In this document: positions 38,298 to 48,122 of the stretch, piece by piece
Numbering within the stretch: the first letter of the stretch is position 1
How the letters are laid out: each line of letters opens with the position of its first letter
Assembly (NCBI GenBank): GCA_001802455.1
Contig: MGXZ01000005.1
Coordinates: 1 to 64,000, forward strand
Source of the DNA: Gammaproteobacteria bacterium RIFCSPHIGHO2_12_FULL_39_24
Lineage (GTDB): Bacteria; Pseudomonadota; Gammaproteobacteria; Coxiellales; Coxiellaceae
DNA length: 64,000 bases
Reading direction: 5' to 3'
Translations under genes and position numbers: made by a program
Notes under the pieces: generated by a model
What the model was told of the DNA's origin: nothing
What the model saw: the letters and a program-made list of their open reading frames with translations, nothing else
Databases searched by the model: none

Positions 38298-39323
38298 TCA
38301 ATTCCACGTCAAAATCACTTTACCCGCATTGCCTTTCAATATATCCGCAAATGCTTTTTCAAAATCGGTGTAATGATATTCTGCGGTAATGACTGATGAA
38401 ACATCAACACCACTTTGCAACAAGGCAATGCCTTTGTACCATGTTTCATACATGCGACGACCGTAAATTCCCGCGATTTTTAAGCTTTTAAAAATAACCA
38501 CGCTCCAATCGATTGCAAATGGTTTGGATGGAATACCTAACATCGCAATACGTCCACCGTGATTCATCACCGTTAACATATCTTGAAAAGCGCGCTCATT
38601 GCCGGACATTTCCAATCCCACATCAAAACCTTCTGTCATATTTAATTCGCGCATAACAGCTTGCAAATTCTTTTCTGCCGGATTGATCGCTACAGTTGCG
38701 CCCATTTTTTCCGCTAATGCTAGGCGATAAGGATTGATATCCGTAATCACTACATGTCGCGCCCCCACTTTTTTGGCAATTTGAATTGCCATCAAACCAA
38801 TGGGACCGGCACCCGTAATCAAAACATCTTCGCCGACCAAATCAAATTCAAGCGCGGTGTGAACAGCATTACCATAAGGATCTAACATGGATGCAACGGA
38901 ATCTGAAATATTATCGGGTAATTTCACAACATTGTCCGCGGACATGGTTAAATATTCCGCAAATGCACCGGGAACAGTCACGCCAATTCCTTTTGTATCG
39001 CGACACAAATGTCTTGCACCCGCACGACAATTACGGCAATGACCACACGTTAAATGCCCTTCACCTGAAACACGATCACCGATTTTAAATTGTTGGACAT
39101 CTTTGCCAACTTCAACAATCTCACCCATAAATTCATGGCCGACAATCAATGGCACCGGAATGGTTTTTTGCGCCCATTCATCCCAATTATAAATATGCAA
39201 ATCCGTGCCGCAAATCGCAGTTTTTTTAATTTTAATTAAAACGTCGTTGTGATGACATGCTGGTTTTGGCGCATCAGTAATCCACAACCCTTTTTCTTTT
39301 TTTAATTTGGATACTGTTTTCAT
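38298..39323 (-). CDS. tdh: L-threonine 3-dehydrogenase Tdh
   Basis: NAD- and zinc-dependent medium-chain dehydrogenase that oxidises threonine to 2-amino-3-ketobutyrate, the substrate of Kbl encoded in the same operon. The catalytic zinc site ([22 protein letters not shown]) is followed by the structural zinc lobe ([15 protein letters not shown]), and the nucleotide loop is [13 protein letters not shown]. The length of 341 residues matches E. coli Tdh. The start lies one base beyond the stop of the MNT-HEPN gene. The pathway yields glycine and acetyl-CoA. Confidence 0.97.
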   Translation of the reverse strand: MKTVSKLKKEKGLWITDAPKPACHHNDVLIKIKKTAICGTDLHIYNWDEWAQKTIPVPLIVGHEFMGEIVEVGKDVQQFKIGDRVSGEGHLTCGHCRNCRAGARHLCRDTKGIGVTVPGAFAEYLTMSADNVVKLPDNISDSVASMLDPYGNAVHTALEFDLVGEDVLITGAGPIGLMAIQIAKKVGARHVVITDINPYRLALAEKMGATVAINPAEKNLQAVMRELNMTEGFDVGLEMSGNERAFQDMLTVMNHGGRIAMLGIPSKPFAIDWSVVIFKSLKIAGIYGRRMYETWYKGIALLQSGVDVSSVITAEYHYTDFEKAFADILKGNAGKVILTWN

Positions 39324-39324
39324 G

Positions 39325-40092
39325 TTACTTTCTTAATATTTTTTGAATATATTTTTTAACATGTACAAATGTGCTTTGTAATTTTTTTGCTTGTTTATAA
39401 GCATCATTGAGCAAACTAGCATTTAATGCGGGATTATTTGGGTATTCATGCGTAAAGCTGTTTCGCACTTTACGAAATTCACTCCATGCATCACTCGATG
39501 GAATGACATCCATTTTTTCCAGCCTATTTAATTTGTCAATAAATGTCGGATAAATACCCGGTTCTTCCGTTAACTCGAGAATCATAGGAAAAATTGTCAC
39601 GCCAAGCATATCTTGTAGTTTTGCAAAACGTGTTGCAAACATATCCAGTATTGCCACTTCTTCATTGGTTAGCTTTTCAAAACGTTCGGGAGTCAAAGGC
39701 ATAAATTTTTTCATTTCATTCATTGACCATACTAAACGCTTATCATGTTGTTCTGCCATCGCCATACTAGAGTCAATATCATCATTCATATCAATTCTCA
39801 CTCCTGTTTCCTTGGCTTTTTTTGCCACTTTCAAATCAAAATTCTCACTCGGCTGGTAAAGCACAAAATCTATTTTTTGCTCACCGATTCTTTTTTCCAG
39901 TTCGATTAAAAACGCAGATCTTCTTTCAACTAAATCTGTAGGATCACCATCCATTTCACACAATAAATCAATATCGCCGCCGCGCGCATTGGGGTCAACA
40001 CGTGAACCGAATAAATACAATTTTCCGCGTGGAAAATACTTCTGAAATAATTGAGCAATAATCATTTGTGTTTTTGCTGGTAAACGTATCAT
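39325..40092 (-). CDS. MNT nucleotidyltransferase-HEPN fusion protein
   Basis: A 255-residue fusion of the two halves of an MNT/HEPN toxin-antitoxin-like pair. Residues 1-105 are a minimal nucleotidyltransferase: GSR at 29-31, D-I-D at 40-42 and a third acidic residue at D75. Residues 115-255 are an all-helical HEPN-like domain with the RNase-type motif R-N-S-F-T-H (Rx4H) at 210-215. In known pairs the MNT protein adds AMP to the HEPN toxin and silences it; fusing them would make this automatic. It sits inside kbl-tdh, overlapping kbl by four bases (ATGA) and ending one base before tdh, so it is co-expressed. Why it is there is unknown. It may instead be an acquired passenger or an RNA-modifying enzyme. 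Confidence 0.75.
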   Translation of the reverse strand: MIRLPAKTQMIIAQLFQKYFPRGKLYLFGSRVDPNARGGDIDLLCEMDGDPTDLVERRSAFLIELEKRIGEQKIDFVLYQPSENFDLKVAKKAKETGVRIDMNDDIDSSMAMAEQHDKRLVWSMNEMKKFMPLTPERFEKLTNEEVAILDMFATRFAKLQDMLGVTIFPMILELTEEPGIYPTFIDKLNRLEKMDVIPSSDAWSEFRKVRNSFTHEYPNNPALNASLLNDAYKQAKKLQSTFVHVKKYIQKILRK

Positions 40093-41288
40093 ACAATCAC
40101 ACCCATCTCTTTACCGACTTTTTCAAATGCGGCAACAGCTTTATCTACATGCACTTTTGTATGCGCTGCAGACAGTTGCACGCGAATTCTGGCTTTACCC
40201 ATTGGGACAACCGGATAAGAAAAACCAATCACATAAATGCCTTCTTTTAATAATTTATCCGCCATGTCGGCTGCGATTTTCGCATCACCCAACATCACGG
40301 GAATGATTGCGTGTTCGCCAGGCACTAAATTAAAACCTAATGTCGTCATGTGTTCGCGAAAATATTTGCTGTTCTCTTTTACTGTTTGACGCAATTTTTT
40401 TCCGGTTTCATGTTGCAACATTTCCAACACGGTTAATGAGGTTGCGACAATCACCGGTGCTAATGTGTTTGAAAATAAATACGGGCGTGAACGATTGCGC
40501 AGCCAATCGGCAATTGCGCCACGCGCTGACGTATAACCACCGGATGCACCGCCTAATGCTTTTCCTAATGTGCCCGTAATAATATCAATGCGATTTAAAA
40601 CACCGCAAAATTCAGGGGTTCCGCGACCATTCTCACCAATAAATCCCACTGCATGTGAATCATCCACCATCACCAACGCATTATATTTATCGGCTAAATC
40701 ACAAATCGATTTTAAATCCGCGATAATGCCGTCCATTGAAAATACACCATCCGTTGCAATTAATTTGTGACGCGCGCCCGCTTGATCTGCTTCGATTAAT
40801 TTTTCTTCGAGATCTTTCATATTATTATTTTTGTAGCGAAATCGTTTTGCTTTGCACAAACGAATGCCGTCAATAATGCTCGCGTGATTTAATTCATCGG
40901 AAATAATCGCATCTTCTTCGGATAACAATGTTTCAAATAATCCGCCGTTCGCATCAAAACAAGAAGAATATAAAATCGTGTCATCCATGCCTAAAAATTC
41001 ACTGATCGCCTTTTCTAATTGTTTGTGTATGGTTTGCGTGCCACAAATAAATCGCACTGATGCCATTCCAAAACCATATTCTTTGACGGCATTTTGTGCG
41101 GTTTCAATTAATGTTGGATGATCCGCTAATCCCAAATAATTATTTGCGCAAAAATTTAAGACGTGAGATTTGGGCGCAACCGTTATCTCCGCATTTTGCG
41201 GTGAAATAATATAGCGTTCTTTTTTGTATAAACCGTTTTGTTTTAACCCTTCAAGCTGAGTGTCGAGTTGTGAATAAAGAGGATGCAT
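40089..41288 (-). CDS. kbl: Glycine C-acetyltransferase (2-amino-3-ketobutyrate CoA ligase) Kbl
   Basis: PLP-dependent enzyme that splits 2-amino-3-ketobutyrate with CoA into glycine and acetyl-CoA. Recognised from [14 protein letters not shown], the SMDGIIADL loop, the [15 protein letters not shown] segment and the PLP lysine in [13 protein letters not shown]. The ATG at 41288 has AAAGGA at proper spacing and gives 399 residues (E. coli 398). An in-frame extension to 41471 would run through the rnpB 3' end and the palindromic element and is not real. It heads the kbl-MNT/HEPN-tdh operon. Confidence 0.97.
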   Translation of the reverse strand: MHPLYSQLDTQLEGLKQNGLYKKERYIISPQNAEITVAPKSHVLNFCANNYLGLADHPTLIETAQNAVKEYGFGMASVRFICGTQTIHKQLEKAISEFLGMDDTILYSSCFDANGGLFETLLSEEDAIISDELNHASIIDGIRLCKAKRFRYKNNNMKDLEEKLIEADQAGARHKLIATDGVFSMDGIIADLKSICDLADKYNALVMVDDSHAVGFIGENGRGTPEFCGVLNRIDIITGTLGKALGGASGGYTSARGAIADWLRNRSRPYLFSNTLAPVIVATSLTVLEMLQHETGKKLRQTVKENSKYFREHMTTLGFNLVPGEHAIIPVMLGDAKIAADMADKLLKEGIYVIGFSYPVVPMGKARIRVQLSAAHTKVHVDKAVAAFEKVGKEMGVIV

Positions 41289-41346
41289 GCATTGTCCTTT
41301 TTGCAAGTTAAATAAAATTTGTTCACACTGATACTGATCAATAGTA

Positions 41347-41883
41347 TGAGTCAGCCGATAAGCCGGGTTCTGTAAAGGAACGCGCGCTAACTCGCTTGGT
41401 GAATTGGCGCCCAATATCACGGTCATTTTTAGTAATGTTCTTCCATCGAAAATGCTCGAAATACAAATCATGTATTCCTTCGCATTTTCTCAGTCAGAAC
41501 ATTAAAATCTGACCATGCTCTTGGGCGCCAATTCACCAAGCGAGTTAGCGCGCGTTCCTTAACAGTCATTTATCTGGGACAAATATCACTATTTGCCTCA
41601 AGCGACCTACCCAGATTCGATGCGAACCACATCATAGAATCTTTACTTGGTTTTGCTTCCAGCGGGGTTTGCCGTGCCGCCGCTATTACTAACGACGCGG
41701 TGCGCTCTTACCGCACCTTTTCACCCTTACCCACACCTGATAAATCAGGCGCAATGGCGGTCTATTTTCTGTGGCACTTTCCGTCAACTCACGTTGCCCA
41801 GACGTTATCTGGCGCTGCGTTCTGTGAAGCCCGGACTTTCCTCTGTACTGTCTGAACAGTACAGCGACTGTTTGGCTGACTCA
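41347..41883 (-). ncRNA. rnpB: RNase P RNA (rnpB) carrying a palindromic insertion
   Basis: Catalytic RNA that matures tRNA 5' ends. On the minus strand it begins with P1 (TGAGTCAGCC, pairing with GGCTGACTCA at the 3' end). It then has AACAGTCGC, the conserved GAGGAAAGTCCGGGC, GGGTAAGGGTGAAAAGGTGC, CGGTAAGAGCGCACC and GGTAGGTCGCTTGAGGC with a P18 hairpin capped by GTGA. It ends with ACAGAACCCGGCTTATCGG. It is type A, like E. coli. The total of about 537 nt exceeds the usual 350-400 because a 188-bp palindrome is inserted in the small hairpin between P18 and P2. Without the insertion all conserved cores are intact. The rsmI-rnpB-mraZ neighbourhood is conserved in Pseudomonas. Confidence 0.95.
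41374..41561. repeat. 188-bp palindromic element, copy 3, inside rnpB
   Basis: The arms 41375-41414 and 41521-41560 are a perfect 40-bp inverted repeat (starting AAGGAACGCGCGCTAACTCG). Inner segments also pair (TAATGTTCT with AGAACATTA, AATACA with TGTATT). The element lies exactly between CTGT and ACAG of the rnpB 3' hairpin, so the RNA helix would simply be lengthened. The core 41455-41492 (CTCGAAATAC, ATCATGTATTCCT, CATTTTCTCA) is shared with the copy at 14968 and more weakly with that at 28532. Outer arm sequences differ between copies except for the terminal AAGGAACG shared with copy 1. Confidence 0.92.
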
Positions 41884-41889
41884 CGAAGG

Positions 41890-41917
41890 ATTATAGGCTG
41901 ACGACAGTAACTTTCAA
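41890..41917 (-). promoter_or_regulatory. rnpB promoter
   Basis: On the minus strand TTGAAA (41912-41917) and a consensus TATAAT (41890-41895) are separated by 16 bases. The -10 box is about seven bases before the expected 5' end of RNase P RNA. It is a good sigma-70 promoter placed just after the stop of the upstream gene. Confidence 0.75.
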
Positions 41918-41920
41918 CTG

Positions 41921-43588
41921 TCAATCTGGTGTTCGCTGCGCTGCTGCAGCCTGCCTTTCAACTTCTTCCGCCGTTAACGAACCAATATCAGTCAAATCAG
42001 GCAAACTCTCAGAACTGGAATTCTCATCAAAAAAGCGAGCGACATTACTAGCCGCTGAGAATAGAGTTGGCCTATCTGACGGTAGCGGCGGCGAATGAAA
42101 CACAACCACGTTGTCTATCACTGGTTTAGGCTGTATTTCCAAAATAAGATAATTTACCAACTCAGGTAGACGCTTTTCTGGAATAGGTAAACACAACGCT
42201 TGTCCAAAAGAAGTTGCGTGTGATGAATTTCGCATCAAATTCAGTAAAAAACGATGCATTCTGTTTTCATAAAAAAACTGCTTCACTAACCCCAATACAA
42301 ATTCATACTGAATCGCGACAATATTTTTACTGTTTTTTTCAGGTACAATTAAAAATTCACAGAGTGCAGAATATAAATCATAAAACGTATTAGCTTCTTC
42401 TATTTTTGCTTCAGCCATCTTTGAATCGGGTTGTGATGTAGTTTCAGGTGTGAACGAGGCAGAAGTTTTTTTTCCAAAACTAAAATTGATGAATGAGGCG
42501 GAGGAAACATAAGAAGCGGCAAATGTCATGGCTGACGTTACTGAACTTGAAAAACTATTTTTTAATTTTTCTGTTTCCCGATGTGTGTTTTTAAAAATTT
42601 CAAAAATAATGCGTTTATTGAGTGGAACAGTAGGTAAAAAATCATCTTCTTTTTTTAGCCATGCAACAAATAATTCACTGATTGTTCGATTTGAAATAGC
42701 AGAAAAATTAATTTGCTCATCATCTTCACACAAAATGGCGCCTGCATCTTCAAACTCATCAAACAGTGCATCACCTGTTTTTCCGTCGACACAAATAACA
42801 TAATATTTTTGCAATAGCTGAATAGTATTCAGCATGTTTTGAATAAAAGTATTCCAGAGTGCGTTACTGGGTGCATTAACATAAAAAGGTAAATTTCGTA
42901 TATTACACATCAACCCATGAACATCATCCACTGTGTTTTTTATTTTGCTCACAGCAGTGTTTTTAAAAACATCAAGAAATAAATCAAGAATGATCTGACG
43001 CAACCCAATTAAAAGAGAATAAAAATTAATGGATTCTGAATGATTGATATTTAGCAAAATAGAACTCGGCAATGTGGCAATAATACTGGATAAAATAGAA
43101 AGGTTTTTTTTAACACGCATAATAATTATTTTTTCAAAAAATAAATTACATATATTTTTTACTTCAGGCGAATTCTGACGTTTCGAAAAAAGATCTTGTA
43201 ATGATTGCGGAGAAACGGTTTCAAACCACGATTGAAATTCAGCGCACTCCATTAACTTTTTTTCGAGCTGAGAGTGAGCATATAAAATGGTACAAAAAAA
43301 TTGGCTGGCCAGTTCTTTGTTTTGCATTGTGTGCAACAAAACATGAGAAAAACATCCCGGCGGAGTGAAAATAATTTGCAAAAAAGCCATACCACACTGT
43401 TGTCTGTTGTGCGGCGACGATGTAGGCAATGCAATAAAACAGTGCGGCGATAACTCACCCGAGAAAAATTGCTGAATCTCATTAGGAACCACTACATTAG
43501 GGATAATGAGTGCATATAACGCGGCAATACCCGAGCGCACATCAACTTGATCTTCAACCGATAGTGACAATAAAAACGATCTCGACAT
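41921..43588 (-). CDS. Hypothetical helical protein, possible effector
   Basis: A protein of 555 residues (556 from an ATG three bases earlier) that I do not recognise. It is largely helical with several hydrophobic helices but no signal peptide (for example NLSILSSIIATLPSSILL). A Ser/Thr/Phe-rich stretch lies in the middle (SSSVTSAMTFAASYVSSAS). The C-terminal 35 residues are acidic and Ser-rich (DENSSSESLPDLTD, then TAEEVERQ), resembling the E-block signal of Dot/Icm substrates. AAGGAG lies just upstream, and its spacing favours the second ATG. It interrupts the conserved rnpB-rsmI order and so was probably acquired. The effector role is inference. Confidence 0.6.
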   Translation of the reverse strand: MSRSFLLSLSVEDQVDVRSGIAALYALIIPNVVVPNEIQQFFSGELSPHCFIALPTSSPHNRQQCGMAFLQIIFTPPGCFSHVLLHTMQNKELASQFFCTILYAHSQLEKKLMECAEFQSWFETVSPQSLQDLFSKRQNSPEVKNICNLFFEKIIIMRVKKNLSILSSIIATLPSSILLNINHSESINFYSLLIGLRQIILDLFLDVFKNTAVSKIKNTVDDVHGLMCNIRNLPFYVNAPSNALWNTFIQNMLNTIQLLQKYYVICVDGKTGDALFDEFEDAGAILCEDDEQINFSAISNRTISELFVAWLKKEDDFLPTVPLNKRIIFEIFKNTHRETEKLKNSFSSSVTSAMTFAASYVSSASFINFSFGKKTSASFTPETTSQPDSKMAEAKIEEANTFYDLYSALCEFLIVPEKNSKNIVAIQYEFVLGLVKQFFYENRMHRFLLNLMRNSSHATSFGQALCLPIPEKRLPELVNYLILEIQPKPVIDNVVVFHSPPLPSDRPTLFSAASNVARFFDENSSSESLPDLTDIGSLTAEEVERQAAAAQRTPD

Positions 43589-43677
43589 CATTCACTCCTT
43601 GAGCCATTGGCACAAAAGATAAGTGAATTCCCTACAATTCGATCACACTTCAGTTAAACGCTTTTTGGGGGGATTTG

Positions 43678-44520
43678 TCAATCTTTCGGCTTTATCTCAA
43701 GCGCTAGCGAATAAAGCGTATTGCGATTTTTGCCCGTGATTTTACAGGTTAAACTGACCGCTTGTTTTAACGGCAACTCCGTTAAGAGGTGCTGCAATAC
43801 CTCACGCGTTGAAAAAACAGTATCAGGATACTCACTCAGATCAGTGCGTTGCACCACAATCACAAACTCTCCCTTTTGCTGTTCAGTATTTTTTTCAATC
43901 CATTCCGATAAATTTTCTAATGTGTCTTGTTTTACCGTCTCAAACGATTTTGTTAATTCACGCGCAACAGTTGCAATCCTTTTTTCACCGAATATTTTTT
44001 TCATTGCTGACAAAGTTTTTACAATACGATGCACGGATTCATAAAAAATAATCGTGCGCGTTTCATTTTTTAATTTTTCCAATTGTGATTCAAGTGCACC
44101 TGTTTTTGCCGGCAAAAAACCTTCAAAAATAAAACGATCCGTGGGTAAACCGGAAACAGTCAGCGCAGTAATTGCCGCACACGCTCCCGGAATGGAAATC
44201 ACTTTAAATCCTGCGTGTCGCACAGCACGCACCAAGCGAAAACCGGGATCGCTAATCAACGGCGTACCTGCATCTGAAATCAACGCAACTGATTTTCCGC
44301 TTTCCAGTAATGCCATAATTTTTTCAATACGAGCTTCTTCATTGTAATCATGCAACGAAAAAAGTGGGGTATGGATATCATAGTGCGATAACAAACGCTG
44401 ACTGTGGCGCGTATCTTCCGCTGCAATCACACTCACTGATTTTAAAATTTCAATCGCACGAAATGTCATGTCCGACAAATTGCCAATGGGTGTTGCAACA
44501 ATGTATAAAGTGGAGGACAA
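43678..44520 (-). CDS. rsmI: 16S rRNA (cytidine1402-2'-O)-methyltransferase RsmI
   Basis: SAM-dependent tetrapyrrole-methylase-fold enzyme that works with RsmH on C1402. Diagnostic segments are LYIVATPIGNLSDMT, AAEDTRHSQRLL, LISDAGTPLISDPGFRLV and IPGACAAITALTVSGLPTD. There are 280 residues. It diverges from lpoA, as in E. coli (yraL/yraM) and Pseudomonas. Confidence 0.96.
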   Translation of the reverse strand: MSSTLYIVATPIGNLSDMTFRAIEILKSVSVIAAEDTRHSQRLLSHYDIHTPLFSLHDYNEEARIEKIMALLESGKSVALISDAGTPLISDPGFRLVRAVRHAGFKVISIPGACAAITALTVSGLPTDRFIFEGFLPAKTGALESQLEKLKNETRTIIFYESVHRIVKTLSAMKKIFGEKRIATVARELTKSFETVKQDTLENLSEWIEKNTEQQKGEFVIVVQRTDLSEYPDTVFSTREVLQHLLTELPLKQAVSLTCKITGKNRNTLYSLALEIKPKD

Positions 44521-44574
44521 AATAAAAACCCTGTATTGTTGTTACTAAAACAGTACGATACACTTTACAGCATT

Positions 44575-45766
44575 ATGAAACGATTTATAGTATTAACACA
44601 ATTTGCTGCAATCACTGCTATTTATATTTTTTTAAATGGTTGTAGTAATTCCACAAGCGTTCGACGTCCGCCGCATTTTGTTGCTGTCAATGCCACGCAT
44701 GCACACTATATTCATTCGCAATCACCCCGCAACATTGCATTATTATTACCACAATCGGGATCGCTTGCACCCTATGCTAGCGCCATTCGCAATGGATTTT
44801 TCACGGCTTACTATTATGAAAAAAATCACTCCAGTATTGCGCCAACCATTGCTGTTTACAATACGGCGGGAAAAAATATTCAGGATGTGGTGCAAACGGC
44901 AATCAAGCAGGGTGCTGATTTTGTTGTAGGACCACTCGACAAATCGGATGTCATGCAGCTTGCCAATACCAAAGCATCCGTAGTACCCATTTTAGCGCTC
45001 AACACAACACCCAGCGCGCAACGAATCGATAATGATTTGTTATTTGAGTTTGGTTTATCACCAACAGACGAAGCACAACAAGCCGCCATGCGCGCACAAC
45101 AAGATCATCATAAAAATGTGGTTATTCTCGCACCGAACTCTGTTTTTGGACAACGACTGGTTAATGCTTTCACGCAAGAATGGACGCGATTAGGGGGCAC
45201 CGTTGTTGCAACCCAATATTATGGATCTGTTGCTACGCTCTCGAAAAATGTTGCCACTGTGCTGCAAATCAATAACGCTTATCAAAATGAACGTGAATTA
45301 AAAAATATGTTCCGTGAAAATATGCGTTTTATCCCGCAACGCAGAAATGATTTTGATAGCATTTTTTTAGTGGCGTCGCCTGGCGCTGCACAACAAATTC
45401 AACCGCTATTGCAATTTTATTTTGCTGGCAATATTCCCATTTACGCAACATCACAAATTTATCCCAGCATCAGCGTCGGCGGAAATAATGATTTAAATGG
45501 TATTATATTCTGTGATATGCCGTGGGTATTAGCGCCCAATCAAATGCCAGCCTATCAGCGCAACATTCAGCAACGCATCCAGTCTCTCTGGCCTGATAAT
45601 TACAATCATTTTGCAAAATTTTATGCGATGGGAGTGGACGCTTTTTATCTCACGCTGCAGCTCAAACAAATGCAATCACAAATGGGCGTTTCGGGTGCTA
45701 CTGGAACACTGTATTTAACACCACAACATTATGTTTATCGTCAACTGGTTTGGGCACAATTCCAAA

Positions 45767-45792
<26 letters not shown>
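44575..45792 (+). CDS. lpoA: Penicillin-binding protein activator LpoA
   Basis: Outer-membrane lipoprotein that activates the bifunctional peptidoglycan synthase PBP1a from outside. A lipoprotein signal ends in the lipobox LNGC, with Cys at about residue 23. The rest is the periplasmic-binding-protein-like C-terminal domain, starting NIALLLPQSGSLAPYASAIRNGFF and including ADFVVGPLDKSDV. At 405 residues it lacks most of the N-terminal helical TPR domain of E. coli LpoA (678). The ATG at 44575 is chosen because it begins the basic n-region of the signal. It heads the lpoA-yraN-diaA-dolP operon. Confidence 0.9.
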
Positions 45793-46806
<1,014 letters not shown>

Positions 46807-46819
46807 CGGGGCATTTTGC

Positions 46820-47401
46820 ATGGCACGCCACTTTCAAAAAATTATTCTTACCCTATTAATCACAATTGGTTTGTCAAGCTGTGTTCCTGCCGCATTGGTA
46901 ATTGGCGCAACCGTTGGCGGTTCTGTTGTTTATGACAAACGTTCAATGAAAACCATGGTACAAGATCGCGATTCAGCGCAAGCAGCTGCAAATTTAATTG
47001 CTGCATCACCCGATTTGCAAAAAGACACACATATTTCCGTCGCAACATTTCATCACATCATGTTACTCGTTGGACAAACCAAAACAGATGAACAACGCAC
47101 CACAGCCTATCAAATTGCATCACAAATAAAATATGTGAGTCGTGTTTACAATGAAATTACCATTCGCAAACCTATTTCACTGTGGCAGCGCAGTCAAGAT
47201 GCATGGATTACAACAAAAGTAAAAACAGAAATGCTGGCGAAAAAAGATTTGCATTCTACGCAAATTAAAGTGGTAACTGAAAATAGTGTTGTGTATCTCA
47301 TGGGTATGCTAACGCCGCAACAAGCCGAATTGGCAACTGATGTCGCAAGACGTATCGATGGTGTGCGCGAAGTAGTGAAAGTATTTGAGAACCAGCAATG
47401 A
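46820..47401 (+). CDS. dolP: Division-associated lipoprotein DolP (YraP), two BON domains
   Basis: Outer-membrane lipoprotein that binds anionic phospholipids, concentrates at the septum and supports envelope integrity. The ATG at 46820 starts a lipoprotein signal with the lipobox L-S-S-C near residue 20, then VPAALVIGATVGGSVVYDKRS. Two BON domains follow (about residues 50-120 and 125-193; YVSRVYNEITI and VDVARRIDGVREVVKVFE-like ends). There are 193 residues. The stop overlaps the start of the next gene in ATGA. Confidence 0.9.
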   Translation: MARHFQKIILTLLITIGLSSCVPAALVIGATVGGSVVYDKRSMKTMVQDRDSAQAAANLIAASPDLQKDTHISVATFHHIMLLVGQTKTDEQRTTAYQIASQIKYVSRVYNEITIRKPISLWQRSQDAWITTKVKTEMLAKKDLHSTQIKVVTENSVVYLMGMLTPQQAELATDVARRIDGVREVVKVFENQQ

Positions 47402-48090
47402 CCGGTAATATTAGTTCACTTATTCAATTAATTTGCATCGCGGCCATTCCATTAATTTTCGCAATCACATTACATGAAGCGGCACATGGGTGGATTGCCA
47501 GCAAATTAGGTGATCAAACGGCGAGCATTCAAGGACGCGTCAGTTTAAATCCAGCACGTCACATCGATTTGTTTGGAACAATTATTTTACCGCTGACTAT
47601 GCTCATCCTCGGCGGATTTATTTTTGGTTGGGCAAAACCCGTTCCTATCGCTTGGCAAAATTTACGTAATCCACGCCGTGATATGGCACTGGTTGCCATT
47701 GCAGGACCTGGTGCGAATTTATTAATGGCCATATTATGGGGCGTTATTGCAAAAATCAGTCATATTATTTTTTTAAATCTGCATGCGCATGAAGCACTTC
47801 GCTCAATCGCATTATTTTTTCATCTCACTTCACGCTTTGGTATCATGATTAATTGCGTACTCTTGGTGATTAATTTAATTCCCATTCCGCCATTGGATGG
47901 CAGTCGCGTTGTCTCCAGCTTATTGCCACCCCCCATTGCGCAAAAATATAATCGACTAGAAGCGTATGGCTTATGGATTTTTCTTGGCTTGATTTTTTTT
48001 CTTTACGCAACGCATTCCCTTATGATTATTTGGGAGCCCATTAACAATTTAATTGCCTGGGTTTTTAACTTGCTGGGTTTACCTGCTTAG
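47398..48090 (+). CDS. Site-2 protease family (M50) membrane metallopeptidase
   Basis: Polytopic zinc metalloprotease of the S2P/M50 family. The zinc motif HEAAH is at residues 26-30 in the first membrane segment. The third-ligand motif (NLIPIPPLDGSRV, matching N-x-x-P-x-x-D-G) lies near residues 160-172. There are 230 residues and about six hydrophobic segments. There is no PDZ domain, so it is not RseP; it belongs to the small uncharacterised group. It overlaps dolP by four bases and is therefore the last gene of the lpoA operon here, a position usually not occupied by it. Confidence 0.85.
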   Translation: MTGNISSLIQLICIAAIPLIFAITLHEAAHGWIASKLGDQTASIQGRVSLNPARHIDLFGTIILPLTMLILGGFIFGWAKPVPIAWQNLRNPRRDMALVAIAGPGANLLMAILWGVIAKISHIIFLNLHAHEALRSIALFFHLTSRFGIMINCVLLVINLIPIPPLDGSRVVSSLLPPPIAQKYNRLEAYGLWIFLGLIFFLYATHSLMIIWEPINNLIAWVFNLLGLPA

Positions 48091-48122
48091 TCTTGTAAAG
48101 CAAAAAATTTTACTCGAAACCA

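Noticed and set aside
41289-41471. N-terminal extension of kbl by 61 residues
   Set aside because: The extension runs through the 3' end of rnpB and half of the palindromic element. The ATG at 41288 has a good ribosome site and gives the family length.
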